Source: Persicaria tinctoria (taxonomy: Eukaryota > Streptophyta > Magnoliopsida > Caryophyllales > Polygonaceae). Taken from it: a stretch of 64,000 nt of DNA. Location: the NCBI GenBank assembly GCA_037127255.1, contig JBANSL010000001.1:41345001-41409000 (forward strand), read 5' to 3'. Shown one piece after another: positions 32,909 through 43,782 of this stretch (the first letter of the stretch is position 1; each line of letters starts with the position of its first letter). A program made the position numbers and the translations under genes. A model generated the notes under the pieces. That model was not told the DNA's origin, did not search any database, and saw nothing but the letters and a program-made list of their open reading frames with translations.

Positions 32909-33408
32909 ATAGTAGCAATGCTATCTCTACCTCCCTGCTTACTAGTTTTGTTTTTGTTTCCAGGCTGCATTCAGAAAGTATAATTTGTATTTCTGTTGCA
33001 GTTAAGTTCTCTTGGTTGGAATAGATGATTTATTCATGGGAATGCATAGAATTTCAGAGTGAAGTATGAGATGTTAACTATTCCAGATTCTCTCTAAACT
33101 AGTTGTTTTTGTCCTTGAAATGAGTGGTAGCCTGGGAGAGTGGGAGGCAATGACTTATATGATATATCAATATGCATTAAGTTATCTTCTTTTTAGATTG
33201 CTTTTGACCTTGTAAATTATTTTAAAACTGCCATTGGATTCATTGATTTGCATCAGTGATCATATAAAATTATTGGAAGATAATTTAGACAAACTTCTTC
33301 CCCAATGGTTATTGAGTTCTGGCTTATGAGTTGCCCATATGTGTTGATTAATTTATACACGAGTCATGAGCGTGGGTAATGAGTACACGCTAGCTTGTGT
33401 AAATGGTA

Positions 33409-33624
33409 CTCCCACGTTTTACTATTCATGCACGCTTTTTTAGGAGCTAAAAACTATATAAAATATCGACTTTTTAAAATTTTTTTAACAATTTCGTAGT
33501 TATTATTAACAAGTACAAACTTGTTAAAAAATTTTTTTAAAAAAATGAATATTTTATATAGTTTTTATCATTCTAAAAAAGCGTGCGTGAATAGTAAACG
33601 ACAAGTTTTGTTGAACGGAGGGAG
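33409..33624. mobile_element. Stowaway-like MITE inside the CACTA
   Basis: A 216-bp element begins CTCCCACGTTTTACTATTC and ends ...TTGAACGGAGGGAG, flanked by TA on both sides (33407-33408 and 33625-33626). The two halves form a long inverted repeat (GCACGCTTTTTTAG against CTAAAAAAGCGTGC), so transcripts could form a hairpin. Tc1/mariner-derived Stowaway MITEs have this TSD and a CTCCCTCCGTT end. No coding capacity. Confidence 0.8.
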
Positions 33625-33892
33625 TATTGAATTCCTGATTAGTTTCTAAATGTTGGGGACAATTATTTGTTTACATCCCATCGAGTTTCACTGTGTCGTT
33701 TCCGGGGAAGGTTGTAATTGTAACTGATTAACAATAATGCATGACTGTCATTGTATCAGACAATCAAGCAGATGTCTGAACCCACCAAATCCACCAAATC
33801 CCCCAAAATCACCGACTCTTCTGTCTTCATCGTTGCCTTCTTCCACCGGAACCCGTCCTCCTCTGTTCACGACACTGTTGTCTTCTCCTCTG

Positions 33893-34210
33893 GCGACCAT
33901 CCTTCTCCATTCACTGCTGTCTTCTTCCTCCAGTCATCTCTCTAAACCCCATCCCGACCACAACCCTGCTCTGACAATGGATGAGAGTTGAAACCCTAAA
34001 TCGTCGACTCTCATCTTCGTCGTCCTTTCTTTTCTCCGTTCATTGTTGCCTTCTCCTCCGACGACCATCTTCCTCCATTCACTGCCACCTTCTTCCTCCC
34101 GTCATCTCTCTAAACCCCATCCCGACCACGGCCCTACTGTGACAGTGGATGAGAGTTGAAACCATAAATCGTTGACTCTCATCTCCGTCTTCCTTTCTTT
34201 TCTCTTTGTG
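33893..34210 (+). repeat. Tandem duplication of a UTR-like segment
   Basis: Two copies with a period of about 166 bp share CATCTCTCTAAACCCCATCC and GGATGAGAGTTGAAACC. They resemble 26536-26554 in the left part of the CACTA. The stretch looks like a repeated 5' leader or first-exon region with no stable frame. Confidence 0.7.
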
Positions 34211-34810
34211 TGACTTTATTTGTTTTTCCATCTTCGACCTCCTTTTTTTTTTCTCTTTTCTGCGCCTAAATCCCTAACTTAGCTCTATTTTCGCAGAAGA
34301 ATATCACTTCCCTCAGTCATTGGAATCATCGACTCCCTTAGGTATAAGAACTGGTGTGGCACTTGTTCTCTGGTACTTGTTCTCTGCACTTGTTCTTTGG
34401 TACTTGTCTCTTCTGTTTTGTTGTTTATTTTCATAATCAATTCCTAACCTATATGTCTTGTCTTAGAAATTGCCTCTGAACACTAGCTGCACTCGTTCTC
34501 TAGTACTCGTCTATTTTGTTTTCTTGTTAAATTTCATGAATCCCTAACCCTATATGTCAAAAGACCCTTTGGTTGTTTGAGAAAATCTTACATGTTTAAT
34601 TCCTCTTGAAATTATAACCATACACTCATAGATGCAAGATTGAAGAACTTTTCTAATCAATGGACCACAAATGGGTTTTACTCGAACTTCATGCCTAAGC
34701 ATTTGTAGCATATTGTACAGACTGAACTTGTTTTACCCCCTAGATGGATTCACTGTGTATTAATCTTGGGTCTTACCTAAATACTATTAAATGTTGTTGT
34801 CATATTCCAG

Positions 34811-35101
34811 ATATTGAAGGATCTCATTCCCCCTAATGATCAAAAGACTGAAAGGAGAGACAAGGCTTCCCTCTTGTTAGAGGTGAGTCCTCAACTCTAT
34901 ATTCATTTGCTTTTCTTTCCTATTGGTTTGATAAACCCTTGGGTTCATGAGTATAGAGGCTTTTGAAATGATGAAATAGTGCAATATATACAGGTCATTG
35001 AATATGTTCAGCTTCTACAAGAAAAGGTTCAAATGTACGAGGGTTCATGTCAAGGATGGAGTCAAGAACCAACGACGTTGGCACCATGGGCAAGAAAGTG
35101 A
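34811..35101 (+). pseudogene. Captured exons of a BIM-type bHLH transcription factor
   Basis: Two exons with proper splice signals. Exon one, 34811-34882 (after TATTCCAG), reads ILKDLIPPNDQKTERRDKAS and LLLE. The intron, 34883-34993, starts GTGAGT and ends ACAG. Exon two, 34994-35101, reads [32 protein letters not shown] and ARK, then a stop. This is helix 2 of the bHLH domain and the EGS.QGW.QEPT.L.PW tail typical of BIM proteins, which bind E-boxes with BES1 in brassinosteroid response. The basic region and helix 1 are missing, and QKTERRDKAS seems to hold a 3-residue insertion. It is a fragment carried by the CACTA. Confidence 0.85.
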
Positions 35102-36126
35102 ATAGATTTCTCTTGATCTCATACCTGCACAATATGTACTGTCTGTAATTGCTTTTGGTGGTAATATAAAATCAAACGCTTAGAACTACTAAACCTCATC
35201 AAAGCTTATTTTTTTTTTTATAGTGGTAATATAAAATCTGTAATTTTATCAAATTGAAACAATTAAGTGGATTGTGCATTGAGTTTCTTTAATTAAATCT
35301 CTTGAAATTCAGTTGCTGAATTGTGGATTGTTGGTTGATTTTTTTTTTAAAATTTTAGGAAAGAGTTGGACTGAATTTCAAACTTGCGAAGTTTTGAACT
35401 TATGTCCTTTATCGACGAGGTAAGTGTTTCAATTAGTCCTTATGGCTTCATTGTTTTCCTTGATCATTTTCTTAATCTAAATTTTTATCTGTTAGGAATT
35501 CTGGAAGTCTTAGATGAATCAGTATAGATATAATATGCTGATTTTTTAATGAAATGATTATTTTTAGAGTTTCGACCATATATATGCTGAATTTGTACGC
35601 GAATCACTATATATGCTAAATTTTTAGATGAATCAATATATCTTGACAGGAATTCTGGAAGTATAAGATGTAGGGTTTTTTTTAGGCACACTATATGCTG
35701 AATTTTTAAGTGGTGGGGATTTTAAGTGGTAGGAACTGAAGTCTTAATGAAAATATTGTTTTTTCCGTAATTTGATTTTAAAGGGATAGGAAGAAAAACT
35801 ATATAAATTTTATTTTGAGATGGTATAAAGGAGATGGTATGAATATCTTAAATTGGGATTCTTAGATCATTTTTAAAGGATATGAATGGAGTGATAAATA
35901 CGAATTGGTTTCATACATATTTATTATCTTCAATTTCTTAGAGATGAGAGGGAGGTAATTCATTTCATTTTTATGTTGTGGTTCTTAAATTGTTTGGAGT
36001 GAATACTCTCTTCAGTTTCATAATTTTATCTTTCAGTTCTATCGTGTTGCCCAACCCGATGACATGCTCCGTCTTGGTGTGATTCTTAAAATCTGTTTAA
36101 ATTTATTACATTTTCCCATTGCAGAT
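35102..36126 (+). other. AT-rich CACTA cargo, no gene recognised
   Basis: Intron-like or intergenic AT-rich sequence. A degenerate repeat of 'tatatgctgaattttta' occurs near 35535, 35580, 35610 and 35692. No frame or splice structure can be supported. Confidence 0.4.
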
Positions 36127-36282
36127 TTTTTCGGACAATGGGTTATAAGAAGAGCAAGACGATAAGGTCTCTAGTGGCAAAAAGGAAACTAGAAAGGAGT
36201 CATCAAATGGATCGGATGAGGACTCACAAGGTCCGGTTGAGCCGAACAACATCAAGGATGGAAGTGAGCGGATTTTATAGCT
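36127..36282 (+). pseudogene. Possible further captured exon, identity unknown
   Basis: After an acceptor-like TTGCAG, one frame contains an early TAA and then reads EEQDDKVSSGKKETRKESSN, GSDEDSQGPVEPNNIKDGS, ending with TAG. The acidic, Ser/Lys-rich composition is exon-like, and the flanks are AT-rich. It could be the N-terminal part of a nuclear protein, possibly the same bHLH gene out of order, but I do not recognise it with confidence. Confidence 0.3.
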
Positions 36283-36289
36283 ATCAATA

Positions 36290-37203
36290 GCGGTGTCGTA
36301 TTTTGTAAATATTATAGTATGATGCTAGTATTTATGTACATGTTTTCATTAAACGACCTATCATTTCGAAGAACAAACACAATGTGATGTTCTATCGACA
36401 AAAGCGTGTTGTTTATCCAAATAAAGGACATCAGATTATATATGAAAATAGTAGTGTGTTCATACATTTAACATCATATTAGTCTATGGAAATAGATGCC
36501 AATGTAGTTATACACATCAGTACGTTAAATTAAATCAATGTGCAACACTAGTTTAAACATTAAAATGATAGATGAACTGATGTATATTTGTCAAAATAAC
36601 ATCATTATCTACTAAATAAATTGATGTGTCATTGCAGCAACAACATCATTTTTTTAAAAACAAACTGATATAAATATGGGAAATGACATCGTCTATGTTT
36701 ATAACCACAATAGTGCATTATTTTAGAATAATATAATATCACATATAATGAACATGAAATTAATACACAGATAATGAATACTCTGAATGCGATGTCGATA
36801 ATATGAAAATACATTAGTTATGCTTATATTTCATGTTGTCGGTTAAATTAAAACAATATAAAATCATAAATTATATATCTAACATGATTATAAACGTGAT
36901 CACTAAAACAAAAATTGTTGTCTATTGGGTCTTAAAACATTCCTTATTTTATAAATAAAGATGTAAATGTCACTTTTTTTCTTTAAGAGAACATCTTCAT
37001 ATGTTTTTTAATGACAAATCATGGATATTCAACAACAAGTCAATATGTCATAACTAAAATTTAGGGGTTCTAATTAAGAAAAGACACCTGTTTAAAACCG
37101 ATGTGAAAAGTTTGGATCTTTTACTACACACACAAAGAGGTCGAATTTTTTTTTGAAAGACATCTGTTGTCAACAGATGTCTAATTGAAGTTTTCTAGTA
37201 GTG
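36290..37203. repeat. Right subterminal region of the CACTA and right TIR
   Basis: AT-rich, with repeated short words (ACATCA, GATGT) in both orientations as in CACTA subterminal regions, ending with an inverted pair around GACATCTGTTGTCAACAGATG and the terminal TCTAGTAGTG. Confidence 0.65.
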
Positions 37204-37206
37204 AAA

Positions 37207-37616
37207 TTTACTCGACGTTGACTAGAATTGTGTCCTCAGCTGGTCTTGTGCTCAATCTCGGCTTCCGGAAGTGAAACTCGACCAGATTGTACTCGACATT
37301 GAGTAGTTTACTCGACGTCGACTAGGTTTGTCGAGTGGATTTCTTCTCTTCTTTTGCTCAATGCTTTCTAGCTCAGCTTCTACTTGACCTCAAGTTGTTG
37401 TAGTCGACCTTGAGCATTCTGATAGTTTCTTTCTCTTATCTGAATTGCTTGTAAAGTGTTCCGATTTCTGCAAAATTAAACAAGAACTAGTGTAGACCTC
37501 CATAATTGGTAAATAAGCATAAACTACACAATTTCTAGTCTATCCCAGAGATATGAAATGCATACAGAAATTGATATAAATGTTAATGCAAAACATAGCA
37601 AATTGAGCGCACATCA
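37207..37616 (-). repeat. Start region of LTR X3 (element O)
   Basis: Minus-strand LTR start with the palindrome pair CTCGACATTGAG/CTCGACGTCGAC (plus strand, about 37289 and 37308, 19 bp apart) and the conserved family start region, parallel to X1 1000-1150. Confidence 0.75.
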
Positions 37617-37983
37617 TCCTTGCAACTCTTGATGTGTGTTCTGATAGGAAGTCCGTTTCAGATTATTGGGCACTGAATGTACAATCGAGAAGTAATTCAT
37701 GTATCTTGCCCTGGGAATGAATAAACCTTGATCTCTTACATGGCGTCGTAGTATACCATTGACCACCCTTGTTGAGACTTGGACTAAATTGGTAGGACTT
37801 CCTACAGGATATGAGGATTATTACGATTACTTGATTACGTATCCTGCCCTCCGTCTATGTCACAGGGTGTTAAGCCTACGTTCTATGGTACAGTTAATCT
37901 GAAAGTTGTTGCCAAGAGGATGTGGATGTGGTTGTATTGTTTGAAGGCAGAGTCTGAGTGTAGGCGAGATTGGGTATAGTTGT

Positions 37984-38436
37984 TTCTAGCTACTTGTGCG
38001 GAGGAACTTCGACAGAGAGATGGAAAGCATGTTCATAGCACGCTATTTGGGTCTTGATTTGAGCTCCCTGCAGCCCCTGCAGTCGCCCTATTATTATGAC
38101 ATGTCTACCTTGCTGAGCACTCACATGGTTGAAAGGGTATTCCTCCCGGACAGCAGCGAGTGTTTCCATTGGTTATCTGGTGCGAGGGGTGAGCATCATC
38201 GGTATCTTCTTGCGACTCCGTCTCTTGGTCCTACGTTGTCTGCCTTCCGTGTTAGTCATATTCCAGCATATGCTGGGATGGTCGTGGATATTTCATCAGC
38301 AAGAAGATTCTTTTTGGGGAGATGAGGCTGATGATGATGATTTTGACATTCTGATTGAGGTTGATCCCTTCCTTACACTTATTGAGGGCCTTGACCGTCA
38401 TTTGACTAGATTGGAGGATCAGCAATCCCGACGCTT
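37984..38436 (+). pseudogene. Athila-like ORF remnant (ORF1-type C-terminus)
   Basis: The frame from about 37990 reads RRNFDREMESMFIARYLGLD, LSSLQPLQSPYYYDMSTLLS and THMVERVFLPDSSECFHWLS, then ends at 38325. A second frame to 38440 continues with acidic sequence and RLEDQQSRRF, and further out-of-frame text reads LGKKLDEIQANWFNPW. The '...LGLDLSSLQPL..YYYDMSTLL' layout resembles the plant Athila ORF found near the gag end. There is no enzyme motif. Identification rests on that resemblance and on the adjacent Athila-type PPT and LTR. At least one frameshift separates the parts. Confidence 0.45.
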
Positions 38437-38677
38437 TTAGGAGTTACATGAGGATCAGTTGACCTTAGGCAAGAAGTTGGATGAGATCCAAGCCAATTGG
38501 TTCAACCCCTGGATTCAGATATTGCACCAATTTAGCCAGCGGCCTGGATCCCAGACCCCACATCCACATTGATTGGTTAGTTTATTTGTTTCCTTCACCC
38601 TCTATTTTATATTTTTCATTGTTCCTTTTTGTTTATGTTTATGAATTGAGGAAAATGCAACATTTAAGTGTGTGGGT

Positions 38678-38712
38678 GTGTGTGTGGGTGGGTGGGGGGG
38701 GGGGGGGGGGGG
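38678..38712 (+). repeat. GT/G-run microsatellite
   Basis: TGTGTGGGTGGGTG followed by an almost pure run of about 20 G. Possible G-quadruplex-forming sequence. Confidence 0.9.
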
Positions 38713-40342
38713 AGTGAAGTGAAGTATTAGGTTAGTTCATGTTTAATTTTTTATTTCATGTTTAAATTCTTAGTTATTTATTATATTTTATTTCGAATTT
38801 TAGTTGTATTCCATGCATCATGTTTAGTTTATTTGTTGTATAAATTTTCAAAAATGAAAAAAAAATAGATATGACCTTGTCTCGTGCATTGCATATATGT
38901 GTTTTTCCTATTAACTTTATACTAGCATAATCTTATATATCCCATGGAATTCTGGAATGATATGACCTTGTCTCTAAAATGCTTTTTATGTGAAATATGA
39001 TTTGGCATAGGTACTTGAGCATGTATGACCTAAGTTTGTGAGCATGCTTAATATTCAACAAAAATTTGTCCTAATGAGAATTTTTTGCCTTATAAGGGAT
39101 TCACCTTGTCTCATTATTCCTTTTGCTTTTATTGTGTGATTTACTCTTCCTATGCATTTATCTTTGAGTATTGACATGACTATCTATTTTCAACACCGAT
39201 TATATACATGATCATTGCTTGATAAGTTCAAATGATAGAGGCTCCTTTTAGCCACATTTTATCTATGTCTACCGTATGTTATATCTTGCTTTGAAGCCAA
39301 TTTGAGACTTTAGCCTATTTTATTTGTAAGCTCCACAAAATTTCATTATTCCTAGCCTATGATAAGCCTTACCCTTTTCTGGGGAATTTAAGATTTTGAG
39401 TGGGTTATTGAGAACTTTTTGGAGTTGATGGAGGAAAGAAGCTAAAGTGTGAGTTTTCATTGTTTATGGTTTTGAGAAGATGTAATGTTATAAGCTTATA
39501 TATCCCTCATTTTATGCATTTTACCATTTTTATTTCCGGCTAAAGAAAATCAGTTTTAAAAAAGAAAAAAGAAAGAAAAAAAGAGCCAAGTTATTCATTT
39601 TTGTATAATGAGGAAGATTGGATTTATGTTGGTTGAGAGATAGATTGGTTGGGTGTTGTATATGCATATCTATGCATATGTATAAGTACGAGATGATGAT
39701 GAGAATTTGAGATTTATGAGATTTATGGAGTTTAGTGATATATCTATTGAGAGTTGAGATTATGGAGGATATTGGGCTTATTCATATATTTATGAGATTG
39801 TGTGTTATTGAGAGCTTGATGTATTATTGAGTTGGTTTGTGTTGTGTTAAGAGTTTTGGAATCTTATTTTCCCGGAATCAATAGCACCACATGACCAAAT
39901 ATAATTCCTTTCCCTTATGTTTGTTACCAAGCCCCATTACAACCCCGCCGAATGGAATCTTCTATGAAGGTTTCCATTGAGCGAAAGTCCTCTTGATGTT
40001 CTTATTTTTTCTTTGATGTATCCAGTGGAGATTTTGTTATATAAATGTCAATATTTGATTTGATGATTGTATATGGAATTGATGTGAGTGGGTGCTTAAA
40101 GCCTAAACACATGAGAGTGAGAGATACACATTATCCTTGGTGAAGTTGGATTTTTGAGCATGTAAGCTACTTGATCCCATATATACATGTTATGACGCTC
40201 ATAAGCCTTATTTATATTTTCACTATGAGTGATGTTGCTTTTGATGAGTAAAATTGGGAAAGAATCTCCTGTGGGATGCATAGATGATGTCTTTGTTTTA
40301 TGGTTGCTTGAGGACAAGAAAGAACTTAAGTGTGGGGGGATT

Positions 40343-41522
40343 TGATAATTCATATTTCATATAGGCATTATAGGTGTTTTTTTTTTCATTTAGATATATT
40401 TTGCATATGTTCTGGTCTAGTTTCATATATTTCTTATGAAGTATTTGAGTTTATAATTTATGCGTTTTTAGTGTTTATTTTGCAGTTTTACATTTTGACC
40501 TTGGATGGGATCTTGGAGGAGCTTAAAGGACATGTTTTGGAGCATATGAAGGCTAGGGAATGAGCTATAAAGGAGCAAGGAAGCACAATGTCGAAGCTAA
40601 AGGAGAGGTGGTAACTGTTGGGACCAGTGCCCGCCGGTATCCTACCGGCGCCCGCTGCTATCCCGTGTTAAGCATTGCCGATTTAAGTCTGAAGAAAGAT
40701 ACTTTTATTATATTATATTATTATTATATTTCGTTTGGTTTCCACGACTCTATTTAGGTTTCATTCTTTCATATTCAGTCATAAGAGGTATTAGGGTTAG
40801 ATAATGAACACAATTAGAGAGAAGAGAGATTTGTGGCATATGAGTTGCTAAACTCATAGTTTCGCATGTGATTCGACATGGTTGAATGAATTGTGAGGAT
40901 TTGATTTCAATTAGTTATTTATCAGTATATTTATCAACTTGTTCTTATTGATTATATTTGTGTTTCTTTCTATGATTGATCACCATGGTAGGGATTGCAT
41001 CTATGCTATAAATTCGTTATTGTTTTCTAGATAGCAAACGAAGCCATTGATTTAGTGATATTTCTATATCTTTGTAGTGGATGCTTTCGATTGATCTATG
41101 TCGATAGATGTGTTAGGGATAAATAGAGTTGCGCCGTTTGTCTCCTAATTGAATTGAATCGATATGCCAATTGGTCTTAGAACGTGAGTGTTTAATGCTA
41201 TTATTTAGTGATATTGAATAAGGAGATTGTATCTTTGAGGATCTATCAACTTTAGTCAAGTCTACATATGCTTAGAAATATCTATTGAATCAATCCTATG
41301 ATCTTAAACCTCAACCACTGTCGAGAATTACAGGTGAAATATCTTCTCTATCTTATTATCACTACTTAGCAATCATCAATCTCTTTACTTTACTTTGTTA
41401 GCAATTTGCTACAAATCATTGTTTTTGTCATAAGAATCATAGTTAGAAACATTGCATAACAACCGTTCTCTCTGTGGGTTCGACTCTGGACTTCATCGCT
41501 ATACTAATTTGTTGGTTTATCA
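40343..41522 (+). repeat. 3' LTR of Y
   Basis: It starts TGATAATTCATATTTC after the PPT and ends GGTTTATCA, about 1180 bp. It contains a small hairpin-like GCCCGCCGGTATCCTACCGGC (about 40629-40649) and near its end the 'ctctgtgggttcgactctgg' phrase usual in Athila/Tat LTRs. The right boundary is inferred from the TCA ending and has no matched TSD. Confidence 0.65.
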
Positions 41523-41627
41523 ATCTATTTATTTACTAATCTATTGGTTTAAGCTTTGAGTTAGGATATTATTGATATTTGGCATAGGACGAAAAAGCCA
41601 ACGACGTTCGTCTCACACCAGGCGTAT

Positions 41628-41928
41628 ATATGACTGTATAGTGCTGAGCAATGCCCTCATCTCTGCAGAACCCATCAAACTCAAATGAATAGAATTCCAG
41701 ACCATTATGAGTTCACAACCTCTTGATTTTCTTTCCAATCTGATTCTCTACTAGTGTCTTCCACTCCTTGAATGTACTGAACGCCTCCCTTTTATGCCTC
41801 ATCATGAATGCCCAAGTCATCCTAGATCAATCATCGATAAGAGGCAGAAAATACTTTTGACCGCCCAAGGACTAAACACGTGAAGGACCCCAACAATCTT
41901 AATGGTTGTAATCCAGCGTGCCCTTCGT
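41628..41928 (-). pseudogene. Copia integrase fragment, truncated
   Basis: Minus-strand text includes SRMTWAFMMRHKREAFSTFK, EWKTLVENQIGKKIKRL, a stop, THNGLEFYSFEF and DEGIAQHYTV. The second catalytic Asp in the T-D-N-G position is His here (CAT), and a TGA precedes it. The frame is lost at about 41628, before the Glu. Integrase is inactive. Confidence 0.75.
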
Positions 41929-42744
41929 CTAACGAATTGCTTTAAGAAAATTGTTGCGATGTAATTTCCCAACCACACAATGTTCACATAACTCAAGGCT
42001 TTGGGCCTTATGGCCTCCAAGAAGATCTTCTTTCGAGGGAATGTGCATCCCTCGTTCACTCATATGAGCCAACCTCATATGCCAAAGCCTGGTTAGATCA
42101 GCTTTATGAACCTCAGCAGAAATAGTTGCAGTAGAACTTGTAACTAAGGAACCTTGTAGGGTGTACAAAGTTCCCTTTTCCGGCTTGACTCCCTGCATAA
42201 CCACATTAGAGCCTTTGAACACACGTAACTTTCCACCATTACCTGTATAACTGAACCCCTTGTCATCTACCTCTGTTAGGGATATAAGATTCTTCGTCAT
42301 GGATGGCACGTGCTTGATATCCTCCAATGTGCAAAATTTACCATCATTTGTCTGAAGCCTTAATGAGCCAGTCCTAACAACCTTGTAGAGAGAATCATTC
42401 CCCATGGATACATTGCCCCCGTCAACACGACCATATGTTGCAAACAGCTCCCTTTTACGACATATGTGATAGGATGCCTTTGAGTCAAGATACCACACAT
42501 TAGCCAGGTATGTGTGATCATCCGCTAACAGAATAATATCTTTCTCATAAGTATTGCCACGATCAACTATTATTGTAGATCTGGATTTCTCCTTGCTTCT
42601 TCTTCTTGGGACAATCATTCTTCCAATTACCTTTCTCTGTACAGTAGTTACAGAGATCGTTTGGTTTAAGCCTTGATTTGCGATCTTCCAGATGCTTCTT
42701 CTTATTGACCTTTCTACCGTCCGATTTGCCTCCATTTTCCACAA
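41929..42744 (-). pseudogene. Copia protease and pre-integrase domain
   Basis: A 271-codon open frame. The retropepsin site reads WYLDSKASYHIC, with DSK in place of the expected DSG, which should abolish activity. Then come VSMGNDSLYKVVRTGSLRL, LEDIKHVPSMTKNLISL, and the GAG_pre-integrase region RLWHMRLAHMSERGM with the LCEHCVVGKLHR zinc pair. The N-terminal 60 codons are out of frame relative to the gag knuckle. Confidence 0.82.
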
Positions 42745-43341
42745 ACCTGGAAGCCTGATTGTCTATAACCGACACGGTTGCCTTCAGGCGCTATTCTCTG
42801 CTATGAATCGGCGATCTAACCTCTTATAGTGTAATGGCATCCTTCCCAATGACGAACGACTGAACGAGCTTCTCGTATGTGGGGGGCACAGATACCAGTA
42901 GAATTAGGACAACATCTTTGTCATCCACCTTAACATCGATATTACGCAATTCGAGTAATAGCGTGTTAAGTTGATCAAGATGATCTCTAAGTTGTGTATC
43001 TTCCTTCATACGTGGCCCAAACAATTGTTGTTTTAGAAGCAACTTGTTCGTTAGAGAATTTTTCATGTACAAACTCTCCAACTTCAGCCACAAGCCGTCT
43101 GCGGTTTCCTGATTAGCAACCTCTTTTATGACATCGTTTGTGATACATAACATAATCGTCGAATGAGCCTTCTCCTCCAGAAGGTCGTACTCAGCAGTAG
43201 TTGTATCTGCCCCCTTTTTGTTGGCGGTTAACGATGCCCATAAACCTTGCCGTTCAGCAAAGACTACGTCTTGATCTGCAGCAAACTGAAAGAATTTCTT
43301 CCAGTAAACTTGTCGAAGTTCAACATAGAACTAGACATCAT
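42563..43341 (-). pseudogene. Copia gag
   Basis: It begins MMSSSMLNFDKFTG at 43341, with a stop after LLQIKT. Then come AEYDLLEEKAHSTIMLCITN and a second piece (43153-42824): TADGLWLKLESLYMKNSL, LLLKQQLFGPRMKE and SVPPTYEKLVQSFV, the UBN2 gag pattern. A final piece (42775-42563) holds a degenerate knuckle, CNYCTEKGNWKNDC, with Asn for His. Confidence 0.8.
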
Positions 43342-43379
43342 TCTCAACGGAAATAAAAAACCAAGCTCATATACCAGTT

Positions 43380-43782
43380 TGTTATAACGAGAATGATAAT
43401 AGCGAAGAACGAAAGAGAGATTTACGTTGTTCGGTAACAATGCAGTACCTACGTCCACGGGCAGAGAACTAGATTTGTATTAGAGGAAGCAAAACATATT
43501 AGAGTTACAAGGGGTCGACGTTTCATGAGTATATGAAGAGACTCGTAAAATCCTAAACAGACAACGGACCGAAAGCCCAAAACAGACACACGATAAGCCC
43601 GTTTACAATAAACATTTCATATCGTAAAGACGGGGTGGTGCTGCCCCCTCAAGCCCCCGCCAGGGGCGTGTCGCCCTCTGGACCCCCGACTCATTGACCG
43701 GTCAGTAAGACCACCGCCGGGGGCGGAGCCTCGGAACCCCCCTATACGCCGCTGGTCAACGATGATTCAAGGCACATTAACA
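43380..43782 (-). repeat. 5' LTR of the truncated Copia
   Basis: On the plus strand it starts TGTTATAACGAG and ends CACATTAACA, about 403 bp. ACTTC follows on the right as the likely TSD half, but its partner is lost. It contains clustered GC-rich CCCCCGCC/GGGGGCGG stretches that could fold into stems. Confidence 0.65.

Larger units (their letters stand above)
25980..37203. mobile_element. CACTA (En/Spm-type) transposon carrying host gene fragments
   Basis: The left end is CACTACTAGAATACTTCAAT at 25980. The right end is its inverted match, ...ATTGAAGTTTTCTAGTAGTG, finishing at 37203. The 3-bp TSD is AAA (25977-25979 and 37204-37206), and removing the element rejoins palindrome-bearing LTR sequence of O. 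Next to the right end is GACATCTGTTGTCAACAGATGTC-type subterminal sequence, a hairpin. No transposase frame is visible in about 6.9 kb of own sequence, so this is a non-autonomous copy. The cargo includes a fucosyltransferase exon (32793-32908), bHLH exons (34811-35101) and duplicated UTR-like segments. B and a Stowaway MITE inserted later. Confidence 0.88.
20253..37616 (-). mobile_element. 5' LTR (X3) of Athila-like element O, interrupted by A and the CACTA
   Basis: On the minus strand the LTR starts TGATGTGCGC at 37616 and ends CTCTACAACA at 20253. After removing A (20479-24952) and the CACTA (25980-37203) with their TSDs, about 1.65 kb remain: 20253-20478, 24958-25979 and 37207-37616. It matches X1 in order: start region, paired palindromes, TATA (minus strand, about 25722-25732), then the conserved phrase for GGTCGGGGTGAGCCCGAC (near 25480-25500), then a second palindrome group. 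Its middle is typical of X1 2190-2480. No TSD of O can be checked because the other end of O lies outside the window. Confidence 0.78.
37617..41522 (+). mobile_element. Athila-like element Y, 3' part
   Basis: Right of element O lies plus-strand Athila-type sequence: an ORF remnant (37984-38436), a long non-coding 3' region, a PPT in the typical phrase GAGGACAAGAAAGAACTTAAG followed by TGTGGGGGGATT (40310-40342), and an LTR. The 5' part is absent, and O appears to have inserted into or next to it. Between 38560 and 40300 I see only AT-rich non-coding sequence and a G-run microsatellite. Confidence 0.68.
41628..43782 (-). mobile_element. Truncated Ty1/Copia element, 5' part
   Basis: Minus-strand element with 5' LTR (43380-43782), PBS-like TGGTATATGAGCT (plus 43367-43376 region), gag, zinc knuckle, protease, pre-integrase domain and the first half of integrase, breaking off at about 41628. 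No 3' half or second LTR is found. A GC-rich stretch of the LTR (43640-43745) is like those of Tork-type Copia LTRs. All frames are broken. Confidence 0.78.
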
